NCBI RefSeq assembly: GCF_900102145.1
Contig: NZ_FNBC01000012.1
Location: forward strand, 1 to 62,570
DNA: 62,570 nt
Reading direction: 5' to 3'
Source: Thermus arciformis
GTDB lineage: Bacteria; Deinococcota; Deinococci; Deinococcales; Thermaceae
Positions 1 through 9,169 of the stretch are shown here, piece by piece. The stretch's first letter is position 1. Every line of letters starts with the position of its first letter. The position numbers and the translations under genes were made by a program. Below the pieces are notes generated by a model. That model was not told the origin of the DNA, searched no databases, and saw only the letters and a program-made list of their open reading frames with translations.

Positions 1-247
1 ACCGAGGCTTAAGACCGGCAAGGCCCTCTTCCTTGAGGCGTTTCCGCCAGCGGTAATAGGTGGCCCGGCTGATCCCCAAAAGCTCCTGGATCTCGGGCCA
101 GCCCATCCGGTATTTCCTGAGCGCCTCCACCTGTTTGAGCTTCCGTAAGCGGTCCTGAACCGTGGGATCGCCGGCCCCGGCCTCTTGGAGTTCCCGGGCC
201 TTCCGCGCTCCCCGCAAAACCTCTTTGCCAACCGTGGTAAGCTGCAT
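1..247 (-). CDS. IS transposase, N-terminal part (runs off the left edge)
   Basis: The ATG is at 247 and the frame stays open to the first base, giving 82 codons. The peptide has a basic N-terminal stretch and then a clear helix-turn-helix (YRMGWPEIQELLGISRATYY, about residues 45-64), followed by a second basic segment. This is the DNA-binding head of an insertion-sequence transposase of the IS630/IS481/IS3 type; the catalytic DDE domain lies outside the window. The gene is truncated only by the window edge, not visibly broken. Family assignment is tentative because just the HTH part is visible. Confidence 0.7.
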   Translation of the reverse strand, partial: MQLTTVGKEVLRGARKARELQEAGAGDPTVQDRLRKLKQVEALRKYRMGWPEIQELLGISRATYYRWRKRLKEEGLAGLKPR

Positions 248-250
248 CCG

Positions 251-283
251 TGGGGACCCCCTCTCTTCTGGAGTGGTCCCCAC
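251..283. repeat. Inverted repeat at the outer end of the left IS
   Basis: TGGGGACC at 251-258 is mirrored by GGTCCCCA at 275-282, just upstream of the transposase start. Read on the minus strand the outer copy begins TGTGGGGACCACTCC, which looks like an IS terminus. The element boundary is therefore probably near 283-284, and the DNA to its right is host chromosome. The other end of the element cannot be seen. Confidence 0.45.
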
Positions 284-352
284 ATTTTTACTCGTCCAGT
301 CTCACATGTGTCTGTCCGGGTTCAGCCTCCCCGGAAGGCCTTTCCAGGGGAG

Positions 353-358
353 TACAAT
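353..358 (+). promoter_or_regulatory. -10 element of purH (leaderless type)
   Basis: TACAAT ends 7 nt before the purH ATG, so transcription would start at or next to the start codon. There is no good Shine-Dalgarno sequence and no convincing TTGACA-like -35. Confidence 0.5.
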
Positions 359-365
359 CCCTCTC

Positions 366-1856
366 ATGTGGGCGCTCCTTTCCGTTTCGGACAAGCGGGG
401 GCTTGTGGACTTCGCCAGGGGGCTCCTCGCCCTGGGCTTCCGCCTCCTCGCCACCGGGGGGACCTATAAGGCCCTTCGGGAAGCGGGGCTTCCCGTCACC
501 TACATCTCCGAGTTCACGGGCTTCCCGGAGGTTCTGGAGGGAAGGGTCAAGACCCTCCACCCCAAGGTCCACGCCGCCCTCCTTGCCCGGCCCGACCAGG
601 AGGAGGAGCTTAAGGCCTTGGGGTTGGAGCGCATCGGGGTCTTGGCGGTGAACCTCTACCCCTTCCGGGAGACGGTGGCCCGGGGGGCCTCTTTGGAGGA
701 GGCCCTGGAGCAGATTGACATCGGGGGGCCCGCCATGCTCCGGGCGGCGGCCAAGAACCACCTGGCGGTGCTTCCCGTGTGCGACCCCGAGGACTACCCC
801 CGGGTTCTGGAGGCGCTCAAGGCGGGGCCCTCCCCGGAGTTCCGCCGGGCGCTCGCCCGCAAGGCCTTCGCCCACACCGCGGCCTACGATGCCGCCATCG
901 CCGAGTGGCTTTCTGGGGAGAAGTTCCCCGAGGAGAAGTTTTTGGTCCTCAAGCGGGAGGCCTCCTTGCGCTACGGGGAAAACCCCCACCAGGAGGCGGC
1001 GCTTTACCGGGTGGCGGGGGAGGAGGGGCCTCTCCTCGAGGCCCAGGTGCTTCAGGGCAAGGCCATGAGCTTCAACAACTACCTGGACGCGGAGGCCGCC
1101 TGGAACCTGGTCTCCGAGTTCCAGGGGCCCGCCTGCGTGGCCGTGAAGCACCAGAACCCCTGCGGGGTGGCCCTGGGGGAAACCCCTCTGGAGGCCTACC
1201 GCAAGGCCCACGCGGCCGACCCCGTCTCCATCTTCGGGGGGATTGTGGCCCTCAACCGCCCCGTGGACGGGGCCACGGCCGAGGCCATGGCGGAGGTCTT
1301 CTTGGAGGTGGTCCTGGCCCCCTCCTTTAGCCCCGAGGCCCTGGCGGTCTTCGCTAAGAAGAAGAACCTTCGCCTCCTCCAGGTGCCCTTCCCCGGCCAG
1401 GGGGCCTACCTGGACCTGAGGCGGCTAAGGGGTGGGGTCCTCCTCCAGGACGCGGACACCGAGGACCCCGTGGCGCTTAAGGTGGTCACGCAAAGGGCCC
1501 CCACCCCAGAGGAGTGGCCCGACCTCCTCTTCGCCTGGAAGGTGGTGAAGCACGTCCGCTCCAACGCCATCGTGGTGGCCAAGGAGGGCCAGACCCTGGG
1601 CATCGGGGTGGGGCAGACGAACCGCCTGGCCGCCGCCCGGCACGCCCTCGAGGCCGCCGGGGAAAGGGCCAGGGGCGCCGTCTTGGCCTCGGACGCCTTC
1701 TTCCCCTTTGACGACGTGGTGCGCCTTGCCGCCTCCTACGGCGTCGCCGCCATCATCCAGCCCGGGGGAAGCGTGCGGGACGAGGATTCCATACGGGCGG
1801 CGGACGAGGCGGGGATGGCCATGGTGTTCACGGGCGTGCGCCACTTCCGCCACTAG
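366..1856 (+). CDS. purH: Bifunctional AICAR formyltransferase / IMP cyclohydrolase PurH
   Basis: Catalyses the last two steps of de novo IMP synthesis: formylation of AICAR with 10-formyl-THF, then ring closure. The 496-residue protein has the usual order: an N-terminal MGS-like cyclohydrolase domain (starting [13 protein letters not shown], with [11 protein letters not shown] and [15 protein letters not shown]), then the AICAR formyltransferase domain with the KHQNPCGVA catalytic motif and RYGENPHQ. The frame is open further upstream to 162, but homology begins at ATG 366. The 3' end overlaps the convergent desaturase gene by 29 bp. No other purine gene is nearby. Confidence 0.96.
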   Translation: MWALLSVSDKRGLVDFARGLLALGFRLLATGGTYKALREAGLPVTYISEFTGFPEVLEGRVKTLHPKVHAALLARPDQEEELKALGLERIGVLAVNLYPFRETVARGASLEEALEQIDIGGPAMLRAAAKNHLAVLPVCDPEDYPRVLEALKAGPSPEFRRALARKAFAHTAAYDAAIAEWLSGEKFPEEKFLVLKREASLRYGENPHQEAALYRVAGEEGPLLEAQVLQGKAMSFNNYLDAEAAWNLVSEFQGPACVAVKHQNPCGVALGETPLEAYRKAHAADPVSIFGGIVALNRPVDGATAEAMAEVFLEVVLAPSFSPEALAVFAKKKNLRLLQVPFPGQGAYLDLRRLRGGVLLQDADTEDPVALKVVTQRAPTPEEWPDLLFAWKVVKHVRSNAIVVAKEGQTLGIGVGQTNRLAAARHALEAAGERARGAVLASDAFFPFDDVVRLAASYGVAAIIQPGGSVRDEDSIRAADEAGMAMVFTGVRHFRH

Positions 1857-2880
1857 CGAGCCTCTCCCTTTCCCGCAGGCGCCTTCGGGCCTCCTTAAAG
1901 CCCACCAGCTTGCGGCTCTCCTCGTCGTGGAGGTGAAGGTCGGCGAAGGCCATCTTGAGGGCGTCCTTCAGGGTCACGGTGGGGGCCACCTTCACCAGGT
2001 CCACCTCCTCCTGCACCTTGGGCAGGAGGTAGTTGGGGATCTTGGGGGCCAGGTGGTGGATGTGGTGGAAGCCGATGTTCCCGGTGAGCCACTGGAGGAC
2101 CTTGGGGAGCTTCAGGTAGGTGCTCCCCTCCATGGCCGCCTTCAGGTGCTCCCAGCGGGGGTCGTGCTCCCAGTAGGCGTCCTCAAACTGGTGCTGCACG
2201 TAGAAGAGGAAGATGCCCACCATTCCGGCGAGGTACTGGATGGGGAGGTAGACCAAAAGGAGGGTCTTGAGGCCGAAGGCCAGGTAGAGGCCCACCCAGA
2301 GCAGGACCAAAAAGAGGTTGGTGAGGGCCACGGAGTTCCGCACCGAGGGCTTTTCCGAGCCGTAACCCAGGGGCAGGCGGTAGGAGAGCATGAAGACGTA
2401 GATGGGCCCCAGGAGGAACATGACGAAGGGGTTGCGGTAGAGGCGGTACTGCAGGCGTTGCCAAGGGGTGGCCTTGAGGTACTCCTCCAGGGTCATGGTG
2501 TAGATGTCCCCCACGCCCCGCTTGTCCAGGTTGCCGCTCGTGGCGTGGTGGCGGGCGTGGGAGAGCTGCCAGTGGTGGTAGGGGACCAGGGTCAGCACCC
2601 CGGCGAAGAAGCCCAGGGCATCGTTCATCCACTTCTTGGGGAAGAAGGAGCCGTGCCCGGCGTCGTGCTGGAGGATGAAAAGCCGCACCAGGAAGAGGGC
2701 GGCCAGGAGGTCCAGGGCCAGGGTGAGGAGCAAGGAGACCTCGAGGGCCTTGTGGGCCAGGTAGAAGAGGAGGAGGAGGGGCAGGAGGGTATCCGCCACC
2801 TGGCGGAGGCTTCGGGAGAGGTGGGGCTTGGTGTAGGGCTTGATGAGGGGGATCCAGTCTTTGGGTTCTACTTTTTTCAT
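1828..2880 (-). CDS. Membrane fatty-acid desaturase
   Basis: A 350-residue integral membrane di-iron desaturase that introduces a double bond into membrane acyl chains. All three histidine boxes are present and correctly ordered: HDAGH at 72-76, HARHH at 108-112 and HHIHH at 272-276. Hydrophobic segments lie around 31-70, 84-102, 151-168 and 185-230. This spacing is typical of the DesA/omega (delta-12 or acyl-lipid) class, but the regiospecificity cannot be read from sequence. The start is ATG 2880. Its last 29 bp are also the antisense end of purH. Confidence 0.88.
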   Translation of the reverse strand: MKKVEPKDWIPLIKPYTKPHLSRSLRQVADTLLPLLLLFYLAHKALEVSLLLTLALDLLAALFLVRLFILQHDAGHGSFFPKKWMNDALGFFAGVLTLVPYHHWQLSHARHHATSGNLDKRGVGDIYTMTLEEYLKATPWQRLQYRLYRNPFVMFLLGPIYVFMLSYRLPLGYGSEKPSVRNSVALTNLFLVLLWVGLYLAFGLKTLLLVYLPIQYLAGMVGIFLFYVQHQFEDAYWEHDPRWEHLKAAMEGSTYLKLPKVLQWLTGNIGFHHIHHLAPKIPNYLLPKVQEEVDLVKVAPTVTLKDALKMAFADLHLHDEESRKLVGFKEARRRLRERERLASGGSGARP

Positions 2881-2964
2881 GCCTATCCCGCGCTTTTTAG
2901 GGCGCGCTTTAGCCTATGCCCTTTCCCCATGAGGCGGGTGAGAGCCCTCCCGGGGCCCAGGGGG

Positions 2965-3423
2965 TCACCGGGGTCTAAGCCGCTCCTCCGAGTCCAAGAG
3001 GAGGGTCACGGGGCCGTCGTTCACCAGGTGCACCCGCATGTGGGCCCCGTAGACCCCCGTTTCCACGTGCACCCCTTGTTGCAGGAAGGCCTCTATGGCC
3101 GCCTCGTAGAGCCTTTTTCCCTGGTCGGGGGGAGCGGCCTTGACGAAGGAGGGGCGGTTGCCCTTGCGGGTGTCGGCGTAGAGGGTGAACTGGCTCACCA
3201 GAAGCACCTCCCCTCCCACGTCCTTGAGGGAGAGGTTCATCTTCCCCGCCTCGTCGGGGAAGACCCGCAGGGCCACGATTTTGCGGGCCAGGTAGAGGGC
3301 GTCCTCGAGGGTGTCCTTCTGCCCCACCCCGAGGAGGACCAGAAGGCCCAGCCCGATCCTCCCCACCACCTCCCCCTCCACCTCCACGAAGGCCTCGGAG
3401 ACCCGCTGCACCACCGCCCGCAC
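2965..3423 (-). CDS. dtd: D-aminoacyl-tRNA deacylase
   Basis: Hydrolyses D-amino acids (and Gly mischarged on tRNA-Ala) from tRNA, a proofreading function. The 152-residue protein starts [20 protein letters not shown] and carries SQFTLYAD, with the catalytic Thr, and [11 protein letters not shown], the family GPVT signature. It starts at GTG 3423 with AGGAGG five bases upstream and is 2 bp from the preceding degV gene, so all three minus-strand genes form one operon (degV-degV-dtd). Confidence 0.95.
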   Translation of the reverse strand: MRAVVQRVSEAFVEVEGEVVGRIGLGLLVLLGVGQKDTLEDALYLARKIVALRVFPDEAGKMNLSLKDVGGEVLLVSQFTLYADTRKGNRPSFVKAAPPDQGKRLYEAAIEAFLQQGVHVETGVYGAHMRVHLVNDGPVTLLLDSEERLRPR

Positions 3424-3425
3424 GC

Positions 3426-4250
3426 CTACCTCCTGGGCCCGGCGAAGAGGGCCACGGTCCCGGGCCCCGCGTGCACGCTCACCGCCGCCCCCGCCTGGAG
3501 GGTGGCCAGGACCTCCACCCCCTCGGCCTGCACCAGGGCCTTTAGGGCCTCCACCCCTTCGGGGTTTCCCGCGTGGGCCAGGTGGACCAGGCCCCCTTCT
3601 GGGAACTCTTGTCGGAAAAGCTCGGCCACCTTGCGCAGGCCCTCCCCGAAGCCCCGCACCTTGCGCCCGGCCTCCACCCGGCCTTCCCGAAAGGTGAGGA
3701 TGGGCAGGATCCGGAGGAGCCCCCCCACGAAGTGGGCCAGGCCCCCGATGCGCCCCGAGCGGTGGAGGTAGGTGAGGGTCTGGGGGAGGACGTACCCCCT
3801 GACCCTCTGGCGGTAGGGGGCGAGGGCCTCCTCCAGCCGCTCCCAGGCCACCCCAAAGCGCAAAAGCCGCCGGGCCTCCTCCAGGACCAGCCAGAGCCCC
3901 CCGTTCAAGGACCAGGAGTCCAGCACCTTCACCCGGGAACCGAAGGCCCGGGCCACCCCTTGGGCCGTGGCCACGGTCCCGGAAAGCTTCCCGGAGACGT
4001 GCACGGAGACCACCCGGTCGTGGGTGGCGAGGAGCCTTTCGTAGGTTTCCCGTAGGTCCTCCGGGGCCACCTGGCTGGTGGTGAGCCTTTCCCCCTTCGC
4101 CAGGAGGGCCAGCACCTCCTCCGGGGAGATGTCCAGGAGGTCGCGGAAGCTCCTTCCCCCGTGGACCACCTGCTGGGGCACCAGGTGGATGCCGTGGGCC
4201 AGGGCCTCCTCCGGGGAAAGCCCCAGGGTGGAGTCGGCCACGAAGGCCAC
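3426..4250 (-). CDS. DegV family fatty-acid-binding protein (second paralog)
   Basis: DegV-fold protein of about 274 residues; bacterial members bind a single fatty acid and some (FakB) present it to the fatty-acid kinase FakA. I place the start at GTG 4250, one base after the stop of the upstream paralog, because this aligns [11 protein letters not shown] with VTDSTADLPK of that paralog. An ATG at 4277 would add nine residues that do not align. [13 protein letters not shown] and the HVSGKLSGT element match the family's ligand-binding loops. No FakA gene is in view. Confidence 0.85.
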   Translation of the reverse strand: MAFVADSTLGLSPEEALAHGIHLVPQQVVHGGRSFRDLLDISPEEVLALLAKGERLTTSQVAPEDLRETYERLLATHDRVVSVHVSGKLSGTVATAQGVARAFGSRVKVLDSWSLNGGLWLVLEEARRLLRFGVAWERLEEALAPYRQRVRGYVLPQTLTYLHRSGRIGGLAHFVGGLLRILPILTFREGRVEAGRKVRGFGEGLRKVAELFRQEFPEGGLVHLAHAGNPEGVEALKALVQAEGVEVLATLQAGAAVSVHAGPGTVALFAGPRR

Positions 4251-4251
4251 G

Positions 4252-5094
4252 CTAGAGGCTGTAGGCGTAGAAGCCATAGGTTCCCGGTCCCGTGTGGCTC
4301 GCGATCACCGCCCCGAGCTCGCTCACCAGGGCCTCTTCCACGGGAAGCCCGGAGGCGAGGACCATCTCCTTGAGCTCCTTCACGGCCCCTTCCTCGGCGC
4401 TGTAGAGGAAGAAGGCCCGGATTTTTCCCCGCCCCTTTCCCCAGGCGCGGAAGTCCTCGAGGATCGCCTCCCGGGCCTTCCTCTCCCCCCGGGCCCGGCC
4501 CGCGGTTTCCACCCGGCCGTCCTTGAGGGTGAGGATGGGCTTGATGTTGAGGAGGGTGCCCAGGAGGGCCTGGGCCCCGCCGATGCGCCCTCCCCGCCTG
4601 AGGAACTCCAGGGTGGCCACGGTGAAGCGGACGAAGTGGTCCTGCCGGATCCGCTCAAGCTCCGCCACCACGCCCTGGAGGTCCTGGCCCTGGTCCAGAA
4701 GCTCCTTGGCCCTGAGGACCATCATGCCGAGGCCCAAGGAGGCCGCCCGGCTGTCAAAGAGGGTGATCCTGCCGGGGAAGCGGCTTGCGGCCAGCTCCGC
4801 CGACTGCAGGGTGCCGGAAAGCCGGCTGGAGATGTGGAGGGAGAGGACGTGGTCCGCTTCCCCCAGGGCCTCCTCGTAGACCCGGGCGAAGTCCTCGGGG
4901 GAGGGCTGGCTGGTGCTGGGGAAGGCCTCCCCGGAGCGCACCCTTTGGAAGATCTCCTCGGGGGTGATCTCCTCCCAGTCCCGATACACCCGGCCCCCCA
5001 GGTTCACGTAAAGGGGGACCACCCGGACCCCCAGTTCCCTCTGAAGGGGCTTGGGCAGGTCGGCGGTGGAGTCGGTTACCAAGGCTACCTTCAT
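4252..5094 (-). CDS. DegV family fatty-acid-binding protein (first paralog)
   Basis: A 280-residue DegV protein, normal length, with the N-terminal VTDSTADLP motif, GEAFPSTSQPSPEDF and LHISSRLSGTLQSA, which form the fatty-acid site. The ATG at 5094 follows a strong AAAGGAGG three bases away. It heads the degV-degV-dtd operon and is divergent from serA. The two DegV proteins are clearly paralogs but diverged enough to bind different acyl chains; that is inference. Confidence 0.87.
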   Translation of the reverse strand: MKVALVTDSTADLPKPLQRELGVRVVPLYVNLGGRVYRDWEEITPEEIFQRVRSGEAFPSTSQPSPEDFARVYEEALGEADHVLSLHISSRLSGTLQSAELAASRFPGRITLFDSRAASLGLGMMVLRAKELLDQGQDLQGVVAELERIRQDHFVRFTVATLEFLRRGGRIGGAQALLGTLLNIKPILTLKDGRVETAGRARGERKAREAILEDFRAWGKGRGKIRAFFLYSAEEGAVKELKEMVLASGLPVEEALVSELGAVIASHTGPGTYGFYAYSL

Positions 5095-5192
5095 AGGCCT
5101 CCTTTTGCTCTGGGCCAGGATACCACAAGGCCCCGTGTAGTGTACCGGAACCCTTGCCCAAGGGCCTTTTCCCGTGCTAGGGTCAAGGGTAT

Positions 5193-6758
5193 ATGTGGCG
5201 GGTGCTGGTTTCCGACGACATGCGGCTTGGGGACGTGAGGTACCCGGGGGTCGTCCTGGACTACCGCCCGGGGATCGGGCGGGAGGAGCTTTTGGAGGTC
5301 ATCCCAGCTTACGATGCCCTCATCACCCGAAGCCGCACCCAGGTGGACGCCGAGCTCCTGAGGCGGGGGAAGCGCCTCAAGGTGGTGGGCCGGGGCGGGG
5401 TGGGGGTGGACAACGTGGACCTCGAGGCGGCAAGCCGCCTCGGGATCCTGGTGGTGAACGTCCCCGAGGCCAACACCCGTTCCGCCGCCGAGCTCGCCTT
5501 CGGCCTCCTCCTCGCCGCCGCCCGGGGCATCGCCCTTTCCGACCGGAAGATCCGAAGCGGGGAGTGGGACCGGAAGTTTTTGGGTCTGGAGCTCAAGGGG
5601 AAGACCCTGGGCATCGTGGGCCTAGGCCGCATCGGCAGCCAAGTGGCCCGCTTCGCCAAGGGCTTTGAGATGCGGGTCTTGGCCTACGACCCCTACATCC
5701 CCAAGACCCGGGCGGAAAGCCTCGGGGTGGAGCTTCTGGAGCACCTGGAGGACCTCCTTCGGCAGAGCCACTTCCTCACGGTCCACACCCCCCTCACGGA
5801 GGAGACCCGGGGGATGATCGGCCGGAGGGAGCTTTACCTCCTGCCCCGGGGGGCGGTGGTGGTGAACGCGGCCCGGGGCGGGATCATTGACGAGAAGGCC
5901 CTCCTCGAGGTCCTGGAGGAGGGCCACCTCTTCGCCGCGGGCCTGGACGTCTTCGCCGAGGAGCCCCCGCCCAAGGACCACCCCCTCGTCCACCACCCCA
6001 GGGTGGTCCACACCGCCCACCTGGGGGCGAACACCCTCGAGGCCCAGGAAAGGGTGGGGGAGGCCATCTTGGAGAGGGTGGTGCGCACCCTGGAGGGGGA
6101 CCTCTCCTACGCCCTGAACACCGGGTTTGACCCCGAGGCCCTGGAGGCCCTCCGGGGCTTCCTCCCCCTGGGGGAGGCCTTGGGCAAGCTCCTCGCCCAG
6201 ATCACCCGGGGCCGCCCCCAGGCCCTGGAGGTGCGCTTCCTGGGCCGGTTTGAAAAGGACCCCGAGCCCGTGGCCAGCGCCGTGGCCAAAGGGCTTCTCT
6301 CCAGGGTCCTGGGGGAGGGGGCGGTGAACCTGGTCTCGGCGAGGCCCCTCCTCAAGGACCGGGGCATCGCCCTCACCACCTTGCGCTCCGAGGAGGCGGG
6401 GGAGTACACGAGGCTTCTGGAGGCGAGGCTCACCACGGACCAGGAGGAGCGCCGGGCCCGGGGAGTGGTGATCGGGGGGAAGCCCCGCCTGGTGGGCATT
6501 GACGGCTACGCCCTGGAGGTGGTGCCCGAGGGGTACATGCTGGTCTGCGTCAACTACGACCGCCCCGGGGTGGTGGGCCAGGTGGGGACCCTCCTGGGGG
6601 AGGCCGGGGTGAACATCGCCGGGATGCAGCTCGGGCGGGACGTGCCCGGCGGCCGGGCCCTTTTCGTGCTCACCGTGGACCAGAAGCCCTCCCCCGAGGT
6701 CCTGGAGGCCCTGAGGGCCCTTCCCGTGCTGGAGCGGGTGGACGTGGCGGAGCTTTAG
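5193..6758 (+). CDS. serA: D-3-phosphoglycerate dehydrogenase
   Basis: First enzyme of serine synthesis, oxidising 3-phosphoglycerate with NAD. The 521-residue protein is the long form: substrate/NAD domain with GLGRIGSQVARFAKG (Rossmann loop), NAARGGIIDE (catalytic Arg), DVFAEEPP (Glu) and HTAHLGANT (His), then an intervening domain and a C-terminal ACT domain from about residue 450 (YDRPGVVGQVGTLLGEAGVN) for probable serine feedback. TTGCCC at 5154-5159 and TAGGGT at 5178-5183 make a plausible promoter. AAGG lies just before the ATG. Confidence 0.95.
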   Translation: MWRVLVSDDMRLGDVRYPGVVLDYRPGIGREELLEVIPAYDALITRSRTQVDAELLRRGKRLKVVGRGGVGVDNVDLEAASRLGILVVNVPEANTRSAAELAFGLLLAAARGIALSDRKIRSGEWDRKFLGLELKGKTLGIVGLGRIGSQVARFAKGFEMRVLAYDPYIPKTRAESLGVELLEHLEDLLRQSHFLTVHTPLTEETRGMIGRRELYLLPRGAVVVNAARGGIIDEKALLEVLEEGHLFAAGLDVFAEEPPPKDHPLVHHPRVVHTAHLGANTLEAQERVGEAILERVVRTLEGDLSYALNTGFDPEALEALRGFLPLGEALGKLLAQITRGRPQALEVRFLGRFEKDPEPVASAVAKGLLSRVLGEGAVNLVSARPLLKDRGIALTTLRSEEAGEYTRLLEARLTTDQEERRARGVVIGGKPRLVGIDGYALEVVPEGYMLVCVNYDRPGVVGQVGTLLGEAGVNIAGMQLGRDVPGGRALFVLTVDQKPSPEVLEALRALPVLERVDVAEL

Positions 6759-6816
6759 CCCCCTCCGGGCCTACCTTCCTTTGCGGGAGGGGGGCTTGGG
6801 TTTTTGGAGTTCACGC

Positions 6817-6845
6817 TTGACCAAACTTTCCGAACCCCGTAGGCT
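6817..6845 (+). promoter_or_regulatory. Promoter of the gbsR-like/ABC operon
   Basis: TTGACC at 6817-6822 and TAGGCT at 6840-6845 are separated by exactly 17 bp. The -10 ends 6 nt before the ATG at 6852, so the transcript should be leaderless. This is one of the best -35/-10 pairs in the window. Confidence 0.65.
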
Positions 6846-6851
6846 AAGGCC

Positions 6852-7295
6852 ATGCGTCCCGCCCTCGAGGCCTGGGTAGAGGAAACCGCCCTCCTCTTTG
6901 AGGGCGCGGGGCTTCCCCGCATGGCGGGCCGGGTGCTGGCCTGGCTCCTGGTGGCCCACCCCCCTGAGCAGACCGCCAGGGAGATCGGGGAGGCCTTGGG
7001 GGTAAGCAAGGGAGCCCTAAGCCCCGCCTTGCACCTCCTGGTGCGCCTGGGCTTGGCGGAGCGCCTACGCCGCCCCGGGGAGCGGGCGGACCGCTACGCG
7101 GTGCGCCCTGGGGCGTGGCGGCGCCTCCTTTTGCAGAAGGTGCAGGCCTTGGGCCTCTTTCGGGAGCAGGCGGAAAGGGGCCTGGCCCTCGTGGGAGAGG
7201 GGAGGGGGGAGCGGCTTCGGGCCATGCGGGACCTCTACGCCTTCTTTGAGGAGGAGCTTCCCAAGCTCCTGGAGCGCTTTCGGGAGGAAGGATGA
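6852..7295 (+). CDS. GbsR/MarR-type transcriptional regulator
   Basis: A 147-residue winged-helix protein. The reading head EQTAREIGEALGVSKGALSP and the wing LAERLRRPGERADRYAV lie at about residues 38-85, followed by a helical C-terminus resembling GbsR-like proteins. Its last 4 bp overlap the first permease gene, so it is the first gene of the export operon and most likely its local, autoregulating control protein. No ligand can be inferred. Confidence 0.82.
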   Translation: MRPALEAWVEETALLFEGAGLPRMAGRVLAWLLVAHPPEQTAREIGEALGVSKGALSPALHLLVRLGLAERLRRPGERADRYAVRPGAWRRLLLQKVQALGLFREQAERGLALVGEGRGERLRAMRDLYAFFEEELPKLLERFREEG

Positions 7296-8476
7296 CCCTG
7301 CTTCGCCTCGCCTGGCGCAACGTGCTCCGCCACAGGCGGCGCGCCCTCCTCCTTTCCCTGGTGGTGGGCTACGTCACCTTAGCGGTGCTTTTCATGCTGG
7401 GCTTTCTGGACGGGTACGGGGAAAGCCTGGTGGAAAGCTACGCCCGGTACGTGGAGGCCCCCGTGGTGGTGGCCCCGAAGGCCTGGTGGCAGGACCCCGA
7501 CCCGCAAAGCGGCTTTAAGGCGCCCTTCCGGGTGGACCACCCCGGGGTCCTGGCCCAGACCCCCAGGCTCGCCCTCCCCGTCCTCCTCCGCTCCCCCTAC
7601 AAGGCCCATGGGGCAGAGGCGCTGGGGGTGGACCCGGGGGGCGAGCGGGCCCTTTCCCGGGTGCCCTCCAAGGTGGCCGAGGGGCGTTTTCTTGCGGGGC
7701 CGGGGGAGGTGGTCCTGGGGTACCGCCTGGCGGAGAGGCTGGACGTGCGTTTGGGCGAGCGGCTGGTGGTGGAGACGGGCCGGAAGGCCTTGGGCCTTCG
7801 GGTGGTGGGGATCCTCAGGGCCGGGGTTTCCAACGTGGACTTCGCCGGGGTCTACCTCCACCTGGAAGACGCCCGGAGCCTCACCGGGGTCTGGGCCACC
7901 CACCTGGCCCTCGAGGCCCCGAGGGGGCAGGAGGAGGCCCTGGCCCAGGAGCTCAACCGGCGCCTGCCCCCGGGCCTCGAGGCCCGGGGGATCTGGTCCC
8001 TCATGGGGCCCATCCGCGCGGACTACGAGGCGAGCCGCCTCTTCTACCTTCCCCTCCTGGGCCTCTTCCTCTTCCTGGCGGCCATCGCCGTGGCCAGCAC
8101 CGCCTACGTGAGCGTCCGGGAGCGGCTCAGGGAGTTCGCCGTGGCCGAAAGCCTGGGCCTCGCCCCTTGGCGGCTCGCCGGCCAGGTGGCCCTGGAGGCC
8201 GCCTTGGCCAGCGGCCTTGGCCTCGCCGCGGGCCTCCTTGGGGGCTACGCCCTTTTGTGGTACACCGCCACCCACGACGTCTTCGGCCCCCTGATGCGCC
8301 TCTCGGCGGAGCTTCTGCCCGAGGCGGGCCTGGCGGAGCACCTTTACACCGCCGTCCGTCCCGGCTACGCCCTGGTGGCCGCTTTGGTGGTGGGGCTTTC
8401 CGCCCTCCTCGCCCTCCTCTTCCCCGGGCGGCTTTTGCTCCGGATGGAGGTTTCCGCTTACCTCAAGGAGGTGTGA
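7292..8476 (+). CDS. ABC transporter permease, FtsX/MacB/LolC-like (first)
   Basis: A 394-residue permease of the four-helix MacB/FtsX type: TM1 at about residues 16-35, a large extracytoplasmic domain to about 240, then three helices near 250-275, 300-325 and 355-380. The FtsX-family stretch VRERLREFAVAESLGL follows TM2. Works with the second permease (9170-10366) and the ATPase (10377-11060). The LolA-like gene between them points to lipid or lipoprotein traffic across the periplasm. The next ATG follows its TGA directly. Confidence 0.87.
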   Translation: MTLLRLAWRNVLRHRRRALLLSLVVGYVTLAVLFMLGFLDGYGESLVESYARYVEAPVVVAPKAWWQDPDPQSGFKAPFRVDHPGVLAQTPRLALPVLLRSPYKAHGAEALGVDPGGERALSRVPSKVAEGRFLAGPGEVVLGYRLAERLDVRLGERLVVETGRKALGLRVVGILRAGVSNVDFAGVYLHLEDARSLTGVWATHLALEAPRGQEEALAQELNRRLPPGLEARGIWSLMGPIRADYEASRLFYLPLLGLFLFLAAIAVASTAYVSVRERLREFAVAESLGLAPWRLAGQVALEAALASGLGLAAGLLGGYALLWYTATHDVFGPLMRLSAELLPEAGLAEHLYTAVRPGYALVAALVVGLSALLALLFPGRLLLRMEVSAYLKEV

Positions 8477-9169
8477 ATGGCGAGGCTCTTGGCGGCGTTG
8501 CTCTTCTTGGCTTGGGCCTGGGGGCAAAGCCCCCTGGAGAAGCTGAAAGCGGCCCTGGACCACCTGAGGGGCCCGGCCCACCGGGCGGTCTACGTCCTGA
8601 AGGTGGAGCGGCCTGGCTTTAGCAAAACCTACCGCCTCCAGGTCTTCACCGACGGGGAAAGGGCCCACGTGCGGGTGCTGGAGCCCAAGAGCGAGGCGGG
8701 GCAGGCCTACTTGTCCTTGGGCCAGGACCTGTACCTCTTTGACCCCCGCTTGGGCCGCACCCTGCGCCTGCCTCCCACGGGGCGGTCGGAGCGGTTTCTG
8801 GGCTCCGACCTCACCTACCAGGACCTCATGGGCCGGGACCTGGAGGCCCTCTTTGAGGTAGCGGAGGAGGGCGGGGTGCTGCGCCTTTTCCCCAAGCCCG
8901 GGGCCCCCACGCCCTACGGCAAGGTGGAGGTGTACCTGCGGGAGGGGTTGGTGGAGCGGGTGGTCTACTACGATCAGCGGGGGGAGGCGGTCCGGGAGCT
9001 TCTCCTTAGGGCCTACCAGCGCCTGGACGGGGCCCATTTGCCTCGGGAGATGGAGCTTAAGGACCTCCTCCGCCCGGGCTACCGCACCTTGGTCCAGGTC
9101 CTCGAGGCCCAGGTGGGCCCGGTGCCCGAGCGGTGCTTCCAGCCCCTTTACCTGGAAAGGGGGTGCTAG
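8477..9169 (+). CDS. LolA-like outer-membrane lipoprotein/lipid carrier
   Basis: A 230-residue secreted protein. It has a signal peptide of about 17 residues (MARLLAALLFLAWAWGQ), then a LolA/LppX-type half-barrel sequence including RFLGSDLTYQDLMGRDLE, a motif typical of the outer membrane lipoprotein-sorting group. Such proteins hold an acyl chain and pass it onward. It sits between two permease genes with no gap on either side, so the complex probably hands cargo to it. There is no lipobox Cys after the signal. Confidence 0.78.
   Translation: MARLLAALLFLAWAWGQSPLEKLKAALDHLRGPAHRAVYVLKVERPGFSKTYRLQVFTDGERAHVRVLEPKSEAGQAYLSLGQDLYLFDPRLGRTLRLPPTGRSERFLGSDLTYQDLMGRDLEALFEVAEEGGVLRLFPKPGAPTPYGKVEVYLREGLVERVVYYDQRGEAVRELLLRAYQRLDGAHLPREMELKDLLRPGYRTLVQVLEAQVGPVPERCFQPLYLERGC

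Noticed and set aside
1708-3771. A 687-codon plus-strand open frame across the desaturase and dtd genes
   Set aside because: Composition is low-complexity (Gly, Val, Glu, His), with no start signal or homology. It is antisense to well supported genes.
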